Assembly (NCBI GenBank): GCA_021771025.1
Contig: JAETPW010000012.1
Span: 1-58,023, forward strand
Origin: Clostridiaceae bacterium
Lineage (GTDB): Bacteria > Bacillota > Clostridia > TANB77 > CAG-508
Reading direction: 5' to 3'
DNA: 58,023 nt
Shown: positions 43,183 through 52,664 of the stretch, piece after piece
How the letters are laid out: each line of letters opens with the position of its first letter
How positions within the stretch are numbered: the first letter of the stretch is position 1
The notes under the pieces: generated by a model
The model's input: only the letters and a program-made list of their open reading frames with translations
The model's database searches: none
What the model was told of the DNA's origin: nothing
Program-made: the position numbers and the translations under genes

Positions 43183-44031
43183 ATGTATTTTATCCAAGAA
43201 GTTGACAAGCCTAAATTTTTTCAAAAACTATTTTCAATCATCAACATTAAACAAAATCAACTACTTCTGCCCGTTACAGGAGAAAACATTTCGCCTGCGA
43301 AAGAACAAAAATTAGCACGAAAATTAATCCGTTTTTTTGACCAAGCCCATGGAAAAAAGGTAGTCATCAGTTCAACAATAAAACAATATTCCAACCTAGT
43401 CAATTACTTACAAGAAGCAAACTTACAAATCATGGACGGAAAATGGTTGTTTCGTATGTTAGCCATAGAAAGTTTAGCCTTTCTCTTACAAACCCAAAAC
43501 AAAAAATGGGAAGAATGTCAAGTAACCATTTTAGCCAATGATGCTTCAGAAGTAGTTTTATATACCATACGAGAATTAGCTAAAAAAGTAAAAAGTATCA
43601 GCATTGTTACCAATCACCGAGAAAAATACGAAAAGCTAGAAGAACAAATCAGTGAAGAAGTAGGAATGTTACTCACCATTTCCAATCATAAAAGAAAAGC
43701 ATTAGCCAAAGCCCAATACATCATCAACTTCGACTTTCCAGAAGAACTAATCAATCGATATCAATTAGCAGAAGAAGCCATCATTCTTAATTTACCAGGC
43801 AAACTAAACATCAGCAAAAAACGATTTAACGGTATAGTCATTCACGATTATGACATAGAAATAACCCAAAAAGAAGAATTTGATGACCACGAAAAATTAT
43901 TTCGTCAAACAGAATGTTATGAAGCAGAATTTTATCAAAACCAACCAATTGCCCAAGTAAAAGAAAAGATCAAGAAAGACGGAGTAAAAATTATCGAATT
44001 ATATACCCTAAAAGGAAAATGGACATCATAA
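43183..44031 (+). CDS. Unrecognised protein, possible Rossmann-like fold
   Basis: 282 residues, cytosolic, no cysteine motifs. Pattern of alternating hydrophobic strands and helices (LLLPVTG, KVVISST, CQVTILANDASEVVLYTIRELAKKV, SISIVTNH, AQYIINFDFP, AIILNLPG) suggests a nucleotide-binding-like alpha/beta protein. The middle segment is like the N-AD-x-SEV loop of dinucleotide folds. I do not recognise the family. It replaces ribF/rpsO, which often follow truB. Start 43183 after GAGGTGTG. It ends at the edge of element copy C. Confidence 0.65.
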   Translation: MYFIQEVDKPKFFQKLFSIINIKQNQLLLPVTGENISPAKEQKLARKLIRFFDQAHGKKVVISSTIKQYSNLVNYLQEANLQIMDGKWLFRMLAIESLAFLLQTQNKKWEECQVTILANDASEVVLYTIRELAKKVKSISIVTNHREKYEKLEEQISEEVGMLLTISNHKRKALAKAQYIINFDFPEELINRYQLAEEAIILNLPGKLNISKKRFNGIVIHDYDIEITQKEEFDDHEKLFRQTECYEAEFYQNQPIAQVKEKIKKDGVKIIELYTLKGKWTS

Positions 44032-44232
44032 ACTGTAGAGTAGTGTAAAAAATGAAGCCTAGTCAATGGTGATCTTATTCATTTATACCTGACAGTTCCC
44101 TAAGACCCGCGTTAGGCTTAAAACCCGATAACAGGCTCCTTGTGAGGGACTTAAGGGGTTTAAAACGACCCCGCTATGGAAGGTTAAATGAATAAGATCA
44201 CCATTGACTAGGCTTCATTTTTTACACGGCTA
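44030..44232 (-). repeat. Variable-arm structured element, copy C (inverted)
   Basis: On the minus strand: GATAGCCGTGTAAAAA tip, arm, core, arm, then TACACTACTCTACAGTTT. The arms 44043-44085 and 44185-44227 are complementary at all 43 positions. Core 44086-44184 matches copy A at close to 90%. It abuts the stop of the unrecognised gene and lies upstream of the class A PBP gene. Confidence 0.85.
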
Positions 44233-44365
44233 TCCATTTCATCAATCTGCAAATGAAAACAACAAAACCCCATTTTCTTAAAATTTACCGCAAAACCTTT
44301 CTTTTTTTCTCAAAATATAATATAATGGATTTGTCAAATTTAAACTTTGGCAAGGAGGGACGAAA

Positions 44366-47041
44366 ATGCCAACAAATAATCATAAAAAACAAACAGAAAA
44401 AGGAAAAACAAGACCCTATAAAGTAAGAAATGAAAAGACCAAAAAAGTAGCCAATAAAGAAAGCATGCAAGGTCCAACAAAACGAGTTCCCACAGCAAAA
44501 GTAAAAGAAACAAACAAAGGAGTAAAAGGCACAAAAGGACGTAAAAAAGAGAAATGGAGCAAAAGGCATCCGAAAGCGATGCTTGCCATTAAAATTTTTA
44601 TCATCCTCTTCTTATTACTCTGCGTTATTGGAGCAGGAGTGATAGCTGCCATGTTCTTTGGCTTATTTGGTGATGATTTTGAAATCACCAAAGATGAATT
44701 AATTGTAGGAGCAGCCAATTCAGTAGTAGTCGACAAAGATGGTAATGAAATAGCCAATTTAAGCACAGACGAAAAGCGAAAAGTAATCACCTTAGACGAA
44801 ATGTCAGACTATTTACCAAAAGCCTATGTAGCCATAGAAGATAAACGTTTTTATCAACATGGAGGTGTTGACTGGAAACGTACAGCAGGAGCCATTGCTA
44901 GTACTGTTTTAAAAGGTGGATCTTCTTATGGAGGAAGTACCATTACTCAACAATTAGTAAAAAATATCACGAATGATAAAGAATCATCTGGTATTGCGGG
45001 AATTATGAGAAAAGTAAGAGAATGGGCAAAAGCATACCAAGTAGAACGCATGATTTCTAAAAATCAGATCTTAGAATTATATTTAAATATTCTATTTATC
45101 GGTGGAGATAATATTCATGGAGTAGAATTAGGAGCACAATATTACTTTAATAAAAGTGCAAAAGATTTAGACTTAGCTGAATGTGCATTTTTAGCAGGAA
45201 TTAACCACTCACCAAATGCCTATAATCCATTTAACAGTGAACATGATCCTTCGGAAAAAATCAAAGAAAGAACGTTAATTGTGTTAAATGAAATGAAAGA
45301 GCAAGGATACATCACCAATCAAGATGAGTATCAAGCAGCAGTAGATAAAGTAAAGGCAGGTTTGACCTTTAGCCAAGGAAATATTAGCAGTACAACAGGT
45401 TATTCTTATCATACTGATGCAGCCATTAAACAGGTTATCAACCAAGTCATGGAAGAAAAGAATATTTCTCGTGAATTTGCCGAAAAATACGTTTACAGTA
45501 GTGGACTTACGATTCATTCTACCGTAGATCCAACTATTCAAGCAAGAGTAGAAGAAGAATTTGCTAAGAGTAAATACATCCTAAAAGGAAGAGCTAAGAA
45601 TAAAGACGGAACATTAAAAAATGAACATTCACAAGCAGGAATGGCCATCATTGATTATAAAACAGGAAATGTAGTAGCTGTTGGTGGTTCACTAGGAGAA
45701 AAAAATGCGACAGGCTGGAACCGTGCAACACAAATGTTAAAACAAACTGGTTCCTCCATTAAACCAATTGCCGATGTTGCTCCAGCTTTACAAGAAGGAG
45801 TAATTACTGCTGCTACCGTTTATGATGACGTAAAAACAGATTTTAGTGGATATTCTCCTAAAAATGATGGAAATAAATACCGCAACTTAATTAATATTCG
45901 TCAATTTATTTCTACTTCTCAAAACGTACCAGCAGTTAAGATTATGAGAGAATTAACGCCAAGTAAATCAATTGATTACTTACGAAAAATGGGAATTAGT
46001 TCACTCTATAAATCAGGAGAAAATGAAAAGAAAAATGATGAAATGTTATCTTTAGCTATAGGAGGGGTAACTGATGGAATAAGTCCATTGGAAATGGCAG
46101 CAGCCTATGGAACGATTGCTAATGATGGGGTATACATTACCCCAACGTTCTATACGAAGGTAACTGATAGCAGTGGTAATACCGTATTAACGCCAAAACA
46201 AGATACATCAAGAGCAATTTCAGAGCAAAACGCATATATTACTAGAACGATTACGGAAGAACCAGTAAAAGCAGGAGGAACAGCCACTTATTGTGCTATT
46301 CCAGGAATGGAAACTTGTGCAAAAACAGGAACTACAGATAATAACTACGACAGATGGTTATGCGGAATGACTCCTTATTATTCAGCAGCTTGTTGGTTTG
46401 GGTATGACTCTAGTGAAGAGGTATTTTATAATGGCACTAATCCAGCAGGACAAATATGGTCAGCCATCATGAAAGATATTCATAAAAATCTAGCCAATGC
46501 TAATTTCAATAAACCAAGTGGAATAGCTACAGCAACTGTGTGTAGAAAAACAGGATGTTTAGCAACATCAAGTTGTACGGATACTTATAGTGAAATCTTT
46601 ACGACAGACAATATGCCAGAAAAATGTCAAGGTCATGGAGTACAAAAAATATGTACAGAATCCAATAAACTGGCAACTGAATATTGTCCAAATACAAAAT
46701 CAGTAAGCTATGGGGGAACTGTGCCAAAAGAGACACTTGGTTTATGGAAACCAGTAGGAGCTGCTTCATCTACTTCAGGGGATAAAGTAACGGAAACTTG
46801 TCCAATTCATACTAAACCGATCGAGACAGAAAAGCCAATACAAAATCCAAATAATACGACAAATACCAATACTAGCACAAATACCAACAGTAGTACTAAT
46901 ACCAATACCAATACAAACACCAATACAAATACTGGTACGAATACCAATACAAACACAAATACAGGAGGAGAAAATACCAATAGTAATACCAATACTAACA
47001 CCAATACTGGACCAGATCCTAAACCAGATGGAGAATCATAA
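44366..47041 (+). CDS. Class A penicillin-binding protein (PBP1A type)
   Basis: 891 residues. Very basic cytosolic N-terminus (~1-70), a transmembrane helix (~75-97), then GT51 transglycosylase with AIEDKRFYQHGGVD (catalytic Glu) and GGSTITQQLVKN. The transpeptidase carries SSIK (SxxK), SQN and KTGTT. A cysteine-containing C-terminal segment and a Thr/Asn tail of alternating NT pairs (46855-47005) end it. It polymerises and cross-links peptidoglycan. RBS AAGGAGGGAC. Terminator at 47057. Confidence 0.95.
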   Translation: MPTNNHKKQTEKGKTRPYKVRNEKTKKVANKESMQGPTKRVPTAKVKETNKGVKGTKGRKKEKWSKRHPKAMLAIKIFIILFLLLCVIGAGVIAAMFFGLFGDDFEITKDELIVGAANSVVVDKDGNEIANLSTDEKRKVITLDEMSDYLPKAYVAIEDKRFYQHGGVDWKRTAGAIASTVLKGGSSYGGSTITQQLVKNITNDKESSGIAGIMRKVREWAKAYQVERMISKNQILELYLNILFIGGDNIHGVELGAQYYFNKSAKDLDLAECAFLAGINHSPNAYNPFNSEHDPSEKIKERTLIVLNEMKEQGYITNQDEYQAAVDKVKAGLTFSQGNISSTTGYSYHTDAAIKQVINQVMEEKNISREFAEKYVYSSGLTIHSTVDPTIQARVEEEFAKSKYILKGRAKNKDGTLKNEHSQAGMAIIDYKTGNVVAVGGSLGEKNATGWNRATQMLKQTGSSIKPIADVAPALQEGVITAATVYDDVKTDFSGYSPKNDGNKYRNLINIRQFISTSQNVPAVKIMRELTPSKSIDYLRKMGISSLYKSGENEKKNDEMLSLAIGGVTDGISPLEMAAAYGTIANDGVYITPTFYTKVTDSSGNTVLTPKQDTSRAISEQNAYITRTITEEPVKAGGTATYCAIPGMETCAKTGTTDNNYDRWLCGMTPYYSAACWFGYDSSEEVFYNGTNPAGQIWSAIMKDIHKNLANANFNKPSGIATATVCRKTGCLATSSCTDTYSEIFTTDNMPEKCQGHGVQKICTESNKLATEYCPNTKSVSYGGTVPKETLGLWKPVGAASSTSGDKVTETCPIHTKPIETEKPIQNPNNTTNTNTSTNTNSSTNTNTNTNTNTNTGTNTNTNTNTGGENTNSNTNTNTNTGPDPKPDGES

Positions 47042-47056
47042 AATAAGATAAAAGGA

Positions 47057-47103
47057 GTAAACTAGAAAGAAAGAGAGAAAACTATTTCTTTCTTTCTCGT
47101 TTA
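47057..47103 (+). terminator. Terminator after the PBP gene
   Basis: GTAAAC plus a GAAAGAAAGA stem pairs with TTTCTTTCTTTC and GTTTAC. No T-box or other leader is seen before cysS. Confidence 0.7.
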
Positions 47104-47126
47104 CCTAAACAGAAAGGAGTGAGCCA

Positions 47127-48524
47127 ATGGATATTTATTTAACCAACACGTTAACCAAAAAGAAAGAAAAATTCATTCCCATTGATCCTAAAGTAGTAAC
47201 CATTTATTCTTGTGGACCAACGGTATACAAAGATGCTACCATTGGGAACATGAGAACCAACATTTTTCAAGATGTATTAAGAAGAATGTTACGTTATAAT
47301 GGTTATGAACTTAAACACGTGATGAACATTACTGATGTAGGGCATTTGGTTTCTGATGGAGACGACGGGGAAGACAAAATGATCAAATCAGCAAAAGAGG
47401 AGCATAAAACACCGATGCAAATTGCTGAACATTACACGAAACTATTTTTTCAGGACTTACAAGAGTTAAAGATAGAAACCCCAGAAATCATTTGTAAAGC
47501 AACCGATCATATTCCAGAAATGTTAGCTTATGTAAAAAAATTATTGGCCAATGGATATGCCTATGAAACATCAACTGCGATATACTTTGATGTGGATCGA
47601 TTAGAGGATTATGGAATATTATCAGGAATTAAAATGGATAAACAACAATCAGGAGCAAGAGTAGAAGTTGACCCAGAAAAACGAAACCCTTATGATTTTG
47701 CTTTATGGATTAAAGCACCAGAAAATCATCTCATGAAATGGGATAGTCCATGGGGCCTAAGTTATCCAGGATGGCATATTGAATGTTCTGCTATGGGGCA
47801 AAAATACTTAGGAGATGAATTTGATATTCATACAGGAGGAATTGATTTAATACCTACCCATCATGAAAATGAAATAGCACAAAGTAAAGGAAACACTGGT
47901 AAAATACCAGCTCATTATTGGTTACATGGAGAATATTTACTAATCAATGGAGGAAAGATGTCAAAAAGCTTGCACAATGTGTATCTAATCAAAGACATCA
48001 AGGATAAAGGTTATGATCCATTAGTCTATAAATTATTTTGTTATTCATGCCATTATCGCAATAAACTAAACTTTACTTGGGAAGGGATTGACGCAACAGC
48101 CAAATCTTTGCAACGTATGCGTATGGGGTATCAAATGCAAGCAAAAGGTATGGATGAGTTATCTAGTGAAGAAAAAGAAAAGTTAACTCAATTAGAACAA
48201 AAATTTCACGAGGCAATTAATGACGATATGAACATGCCATTAGCCTTGAGTTATGTATGGGAAGCCATTCGTTTTGAAAAAAAATCACCAGAAGTAGCAA
48301 AACTACTCATGAACTTTGATCAAATTTTAGCATTAAACTTAGATCAAGAAGAATTACCAAAAACCGAAACCATTCCAGAAGAGGTTTTAGCCTTGGTAGA
48401 ACAAAGAAACCAAGCTAGACAAAATAAAGATTGGGCAAAAGCAGATGAATTAAGAGAACAAATTTCTGGGAAAGGGTATGACATAAAAGATACGAAAGAA
48501 GGAATAGAAGTAATAAAAAAATAA
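47127..48524 (+). CDS. cysS: Cysteinyl-tRNA synthetase
   Basis: 465 residues, standard length. Class I HIGH-like motif in YSCGPTVYKDATIGNMRT (zinc Cys at position ~29), GWHIECSAMG, HTGGIDLIPTHHENE (zinc ligands) and KMSKSLHN (KMSKS). C-terminal DALR-like and anticodon region intact. Charges tRNA-Cys. RBS AAAGGAGTG. Followed after 15 bp by a Nudix gene. Confidence 0.97.
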   Translation: MDIYLTNTLTKKKEKFIPIDPKVVTIYSCGPTVYKDATIGNMRTNIFQDVLRRMLRYNGYELKHVMNITDVGHLVSDGDDGEDKMIKSAKEEHKTPMQIAEHYTKLFFQDLQELKIETPEIICKATDHIPEMLAYVKKLLANGYAYETSTAIYFDVDRLEDYGILSGIKMDKQQSGARVEVDPEKRNPYDFALWIKAPENHLMKWDSPWGLSYPGWHIECSAMGQKYLGDEFDIHTGGIDLIPTHHENEIAQSKGNTGKIPAHYWLHGEYLLINGGKMSKSLHNVYLIKDIKDKGYDPLVYKLFCYSCHYRNKLNFTWEGIDATAKSLQRMRMGYQMQAKGMDELSSEEKEKLTQLEQKFHEAINDDMNMPLALSYVWEAIRFEKKSPEVAKLLMNFDQILALNLDQEELPKTETIPEEVLALVEQRNQARQNKDWAKADELREQISGKGYDIKDTKEGIEVIKK

Positions 48525-48539
48525 ATAGAGGATGTTAAA

Positions 48540-49115
48540 ATGAGAAGTGTAGTAATTAATGAGGAACAAACGAAACGTGAAGTATTACAGCAAAAGAAGT
48601 ATAAAGTAAGAGCACTTATTTTTAATTCAGAAGGAAAGATGATTTTAACTTATTATGAGGGATTTCATTTATATATGTTACCTGGTGGTTCAATGGAAAA
48701 ACAAGATAAAGGAAATCGCATTAAGAGTTTAAAACGTGAAATTACACAAGAAACGGGGATTAAAGAAAAACATATTTGGCTTAGTAGCAAACCATTTATG
48801 AAGTTGAAAGTGTATCATCAAAATTTTGCAACTAGAGATGCAAAACTTCCTGTTAATCGAGTAACAACAACGTATTTCTATGCGGGAATGACAGACCAAG
48901 AGATATGCCTTGAAAAACGAGAATTAACACCATCCGAAAAACGAGCAAATCATACTAGTTTTTTCATTTCGCCAAACGAAGTATCAGATTTATTAAAAAG
49001 TAATACGGACCAAAGTGTAAAAAGACAAGATTTTGATCGAGAAATTGAAATGTGCTTGCAGGAGTTTTTTCAAAATAAGAACAAAGAGACACAAGGGTGG
49101 GAAATAATGGATTAA
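48540..49115 (+). CDS. Nudix-hydrolase-like protein
   Basis: 191 residues. The fold is visible (KVRALIFNSEGKMILTYYEG, LYMLPGGSMEK) and the Nudix box end REITQETGI is present, but the first Glu of the G-x5-E part and one Glu of the EE pair are changed (Q-E). Activity may therefore be altered or lost. Family members hydrolyse nucleoside diphosphate derivatives. Co-transcription with cysS is likely. Confidence 0.75.
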   Translation: MRSVVINEEQTKREVLQQKKYKVRALIFNSEGKMILTYYEGFHLYMLPGGSMEKQDKGNRIKSLKREITQETGIKEKHIWLSSKPFMKLKVYHQNFATRDAKLPVNRVTTTYFYAGMTDQEICLEKRELTPSEKRANHTSFFISPNEVSDLLKSNTDQSVKRQDFDREIEMCLQEFFQNKNKETQGWEIMD

Positions 49116-49160
49116 TTGTTAGAAGAAAAAAGAAAAACTAATTTCCCTCAACCCAGTTAA

Positions 49161-49196
49161 GTAAACGTTCAAAATCAACCCATTTTGAACGTTTAC
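49161..49196. promoter_or_regulatory. 15-bp perfect inverted repeat before galE
   Basis: GTAAACGTTCAAAAT (49161-49175) and its exact complement (49182-49196) around CAACCC. No T-run follows, so it may be an operator or a mRNA hairpin rather than a terminator. Confidence 0.5.
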
Positions 49197-49234
49197 CGAT
49201 AAAAATACACATAAAATGATAGGAGTGATTTAAG

Positions 49235-50260
49235 GTGGCCATATTATTACCAGGAGGAGCAGGATTCATTGGCAGTCATACAGCAGTAGAATTATTACAA
49301 GCAGGAAAGGAAATTGTTATTATTGATAATTTTTCCAACAGCAAACCAGAAGTACTAAAATCCATTAAAACCATAACGGGAAAAGATTTTCCTTTTTATG
49401 AGATGGATTATTTGGATCAAGAAGCATTAGAAAAAGTATTTAAGGAAAACAAAATAGAAGCAGTCATGAATTTTGCTGGATATAAAGCGGTAGGAGAATC
49501 CGTAAAAAAACCAATTGAATATTATACCAATAATATTTCAGGAGCATTAGTTTTATTAGATACCATGAGAAAATATGGGTGCAAAACATTTATCTTCAGT
49601 TCTTCTGCTACTGTGTATGGTGACTCAGAAACCATTCCGATTACCGAAGAGTGTAAAACAGGTGGGACAACCAATCCGTATGGAACCACAAAACTATTTA
49701 TTGAACAAATTCTAAAAGATATTTATGTTTCAGATCCAACATGGGATATCTGCATTTTACGTTATTTCAATCCAATTGGAGCACATGAAAGTGGACTAAT
49801 AGGAGAAGCACCTCAAGGAATTCCGAATAATTTAATGCCTTATATTGTAAGAGTGGCCAATGGAACACTACCACAATTATCTGTTTTCGGGAATGATTAC
49901 GATACACCAGATGGTACTGGTGTTAGAGACTATATTCACGTAGTAGATCTAGCCAAAGGTCATGTATTAGCCCTAAATAAATTAGAAAAAGAAAAAGAGG
50001 GGTTATACACCTATAACCTAGGAACAGGAAAAGGATATAGCGTATTAGATATGGTAAAAGCATTTGAAGAAGCAACTGGTCAAAAAGTTCCTTACCAAAT
50101 AGCACCACGAAGACCGGGAGATATTGCTACTTGCTACGCAGATCCTAAAAAGGCAAAAGAAGAATTAGGCTGGGAAGCAGAAAAAACTTTGGCAGATATG
50201 TGTAGAGATTCTTGGCATTTTATTGTGTCTCAAGCCACTCTCACGAAGGAAAATCAATAA
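49235..50260 (+). CDS. galE: UDP-glucose 4-epimerase
   Basis: 341 residues of the extended SDR family. NAD loop LPGGAGFIGSHTAVELL, DNFSNS, NFAGYKAVGES, catalytic SSSATVYG (Ser) and NPYGTTK (Tyr-x3-Lys), and LRYFNPIGAHESG. Interconverts UDP-Glc and UDP-Gal for surface sugars. GTG start behind AGGAGTG. Confidence 0.95.
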   Translation: MAILLPGGAGFIGSHTAVELLQAGKEIVIIDNFSNSKPEVLKSIKTITGKDFPFYEMDYLDQEALEKVFKENKIEAVMNFAGYKAVGESVKKPIEYYTNNISGALVLLDTMRKYGCKTFIFSSSATVYGDSETIPITEECKTGGTTNPYGTTKLFIEQILKDIYVSDPTWDICILRYFNPIGAHESGLIGEAPQGIPNNLMPYIVRVANGTLPQLSVFGNDYDTPDGTGVRDYIHVVDLAKGHVLALNKLEKEKEGLYTYNLGTGKGYSVLDMVKAFEEATGQKVPYQIAPRRPGDIATCYADPKKAKEELGWEAEKTLADMCRDSWHFIVSQATLTKENQ

Positions 50261-50329
50261 TGATATCTCCTTTATTTACACTACTCAAATTTAATTAGAG
50301 CTTAGTAAAAACAAGTGAAGTAGAAAGGA

Positions 50330-50464
50330 ATGACGCGATTTCGTAGGTATGCCGTTTATGATTACAAAGAAATAGACGAGGAGATATTACAAGACGTCAT
50401 AGAAAATCATTTAACAAGCTTAATTGATTTTGCTAGAGAAATGATCAATTTACCTAAAACATAA
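50330..50464 (+). CDS. Small hypothetical protein (44 residues)
   Basis: ATG at 50330 just after GAAAGG encodes a basic N-terminus (MTRFRRYAVYDYKE) and an acidic helix-like remainder (EILQDVIENHLTSLIDFARE). No match recognised. It is the only possible gene in the 320-bp gap between galE and argS; it may be a relic. Confidence 0.35.
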   Translation: MTRFRRYAVYDYKEIDEEILQDVIENHLTSLIDFAREMINLPKT

Positions 50465-50580
50465 GGCAAGATAGAAAAGAAATTTATGAGGATTAGGAAC
50501 AACAAAAAAATGGATAGAATAACTTTGCTTTTATTTTAAATTGCTATAGTTATGGATAAAAACGAATAAGGAGTGTCAAT

Positions 50581-52305
50581 ATGATAAAATTTAAAGAACG
50601 AATTGCCCAAATGGTAGAAGAACAAATCAAAGAAATTACTCAAATTTCTCTATTAGAATTAATGGAATATATAGAAGTACCCAAAAATCTAGCAAATGGA
50701 GACTACGCGTTTCCTTGTTTTCGTCTAGCCAAAGTATTAAAAAAATCTCCTGCTCAAATTGCACAAGACCTAGCAAATACCATGAAAATGGATGAAGAAG
50801 TCATCGAAAAAATAGAAGTAGCTGGTGGGTATATCAATTTTTTTATTAAAAAAGAAATATTAACCAAAGAAGTCATTCAAGAGTTTGTTCAAGGCAAAGA
50901 GAATTATGGGAAATCAGAACTAGGAAAAGGAAAAAAAATAGTCATTGACTATTCAGCCCCTAATATTGCTAAACCATTTCATATTGGTCATTTACGTTCA
51001 ACCGTTATCGGAGGAGCTTTATATCGTATTTACCAATATTTAGGTTACCAAATAACAGGCGTTAATCATTTAGGCGATTATGGAACACAATTTGGTAAAT
51101 TAATCGAAGGGTATTTACGCTGGGGAGAAGAGTATAATCTTGATCAAGATCCAATTGGTGAATTAACGAAAATCTATATTCGTATTAACGAATTATGCAA
51201 ACAAGACGAAAACGTATTACAGGCATGCCGTGACAATTTCAAAAAATTAGAAGACGGTGATGAAACTTGCATAGCCCTTTGGGAACGCTTTCGAGCATTA
51301 AGTTTACAAGAATTCCAAAAAGTATATGATGTATTAGGAAGCAAGTTTGACTCATGGAATGGAGAAGCTTTTTATTCAGACAAAATGCCAGAAGTAATAA
51401 CCTTACTAGAAAAATCAGGAAGACTAATCGAATCCCAAGGAGCCAAAATTATTGATTTAGAAACCGAAGGGATAAACACGCCCTGTATTATTCAAAAATC
51501 CAATGGATCATCTACCTATGCCACTCGTGATTTAGCAGCAATTCTCTACCGAGCAAGAACCTATGACTTTGACAAAGCACTATACGTCACTTCCTATGAA
51601 CAAGTCTTGCACTTTAAACAAGTATTTGCCGTAGCGAAATTATTAGGAATAGACGAAAAGTACACCAAAGGATTAGAACACGTATCTTTTGGTATGGTAT
51701 TACTTCCAACCGGAAAAATGTCCACTCGTGAAGGAACTTCCATTCGATTAGAAGAATTATTACAAGAAGCGGTAAACCGTGCAAAAATCATTATCGAACA
51801 AAAAAATCCTAACTTAGAAAACAAAGAAGAAGTAGCTAAAAAAGTAGGAGTAGGAGCAGTCATTTTTAACGACTTATCCAATAGTCGCATCAAAGACGAA
51901 ATATTTGACTGGGATCAGATCCTTAATTTTCAAGGGGAAACTGGACCATACATTCAATACACCTATGTAAGAACCAAAAGCATACTAGAAAAAGTAGAAC
52001 CACTACCAGAAGGAATAGAAATTGACGTTACCTTACTAGAAGATGAACATTCACAAATGCTCTTAAAAATAATATACGGATTCCAAGACACCTTAATCCA
52101 AGTAACCGAAAAAAATGAACCATCCATCTTATCCCGTTATTTATTAGACTTAGCCAAGGCATTTAGTAGTTTTTATCAAGAAAATCGAATAGTGGGAGAA
52201 AAGCAAAACTTGCAAGAAGCAAGAGCCTATTTAACTAACTTAGTAGGACAAGTATTAAAAATAGGTGCAGAACTATTAGGAATGGAAATGCCAGAAAAAA
52301 TGTAA
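50581..52305 (+). CDS. argS: Arginyl-tRNA synthetase
   Basis: 574 residues. N-terminal additional domain, then APNIAKPFHIGHLRSTVIGG (HIGH), LGDYGTQFG, VTSYEQVLHFKQVF, and GKMSTREGTSIRLEELL (KMS-like loop). The anticodon-binding domain at the end has QVTEKNEPSILSRYLLDLAKAFSSFY. Charges tRNA-Arg. No T-box leader upstream. Followed by a REP hairpin. Confidence 0.97.
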   Translation: MIKFKERIAQMVEEQIKEITQISLLELMEYIEVPKNLANGDYAFPCFRLAKVLKKSPAQIAQDLANTMKMDEEVIEKIEVAGGYINFFIKKEILTKEVIQEFVQGKENYGKSELGKGKKIVIDYSAPNIAKPFHIGHLRSTVIGGALYRIYQYLGYQITGVNHLGDYGTQFGKLIEGYLRWGEEYNLDQDPIGELTKIYIRINELCKQDENVLQACRDNFKKLEDGDETCIALWERFRALSLQEFQKVYDVLGSKFDSWNGEAFYSDKMPEVITLLEKSGRLIESQGAKIIDLETEGINTPCIIQKSNGSSTYATRDLAAILYRARTYDFDKALYVTSYEQVLHFKQVFAVAKLLGIDEKYTKGLEHVSFGMVLLPTGKMSTREGTSIRLEELLQEAVNRAKIIIEQKNPNLENKEEVAKKVGVGAVIFNDLSNSRIKDEIFDWDQILNFQGETGPYIQYTYVRTKSILEKVEPLPEGIEIDVTLLEDEHSQMLLKIIYGFQDTLIQVTEKNEPSILSRYLLDLAKAFSSFYQENRIVGEKQNLQEARAYLTNLVGQVLKIGAELLGMEMPEKM

Positions 52306-52310
52306 TGTGT

Positions 52311-52375
52311 AATTGGGTGTCCATGGGGGACGGGTACATTTTGTCCTTTTGGGGACAGGTACAAAAAGGACATTT
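52311..52375. repeat. REP-like hairpin after argS
   Basis: GGGGGACGGGTACATTTTG and then TGTCCTTTT-GGGGACAGGTAC-AAAAAGGACA (52342-52372). Clear member of the GTACCTGTCCCC family. Confidence 0.75.
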
Positions 52376-52443
52376 TTCTTTATCATCTAATTGCATTGAA
52401 TAAAATATCAGGAACAGAACTATTCGAAATAAGCAAAAATTGC

Positions 52444-52473
52444 TTGACACAAATAAGGCAAATCAGGTAAAAT
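52444..52473 (+). promoter_or_regulatory. sigma-A promoter before the leader peptide unit
   Basis: TTGACA (52444-52449), 18 bp, TAAAAT (52468-52473). Confidence 0.7.
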
Positions 52474-52507
52474 AAAAATGGAAAACAAAAGAGGAGAAAA
52501 AGAAAAA

Positions 52508-52555
52508 ATGAAACTGATTCGTGTAACCCTTGAGGCTGTACACACACAGAAGTAA
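52508..52555 (+). CDS. 15-codon leader-type ORF
   Basis: ATG at 52508, after GAGGAG, encodes MKLIRVTLEAVHTQK and stops. It lies between a promoter and a terminator hairpin (52585-52632), upstream of a prepilin-like gene. Such a layout is like a leader peptide for attenuation or a small peptide gene; no run of a single amino acid is present to name a signal. Confidence 0.4.
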   Translation: MKLIRVTLEAVHTQK

Positions 52556-52584
52556 CTTATTAAATTTAAAAAAGCAAGACCGAG

Positions 52585-52632
52585 AAGATAGCAGTTAGCC
52601 TGTAAAGAACAGGTTAATTTTGCTATCTTTTT
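52585..52632 (+). terminator. Terminator or attenuator before the prepilin-like gene
   Basis: AAGATAGCA pairs with TGCTATCTT, enclosing an inner CCTGT/ACAGG stem and followed by TTTT, only 33 bases before the next start codon. Confidence 0.75.
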
Positions 52633-52664
52633 AGCATGGGAAAAATGAAAAGGAGATGATGAAA

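Noticed and set aside
46855..47005. CRISPR-like short repeats
   Set aside because: The repeats are in-frame Asn-Thr codons of the PBP tail with no spacers; no CRISPR array or cas gene is in the window.
50261..50580. T-box riboswitch before argS (and in the gap before cysS)
   Set aside because: No T-box sequence or specifier stem pattern could be found in either gap.
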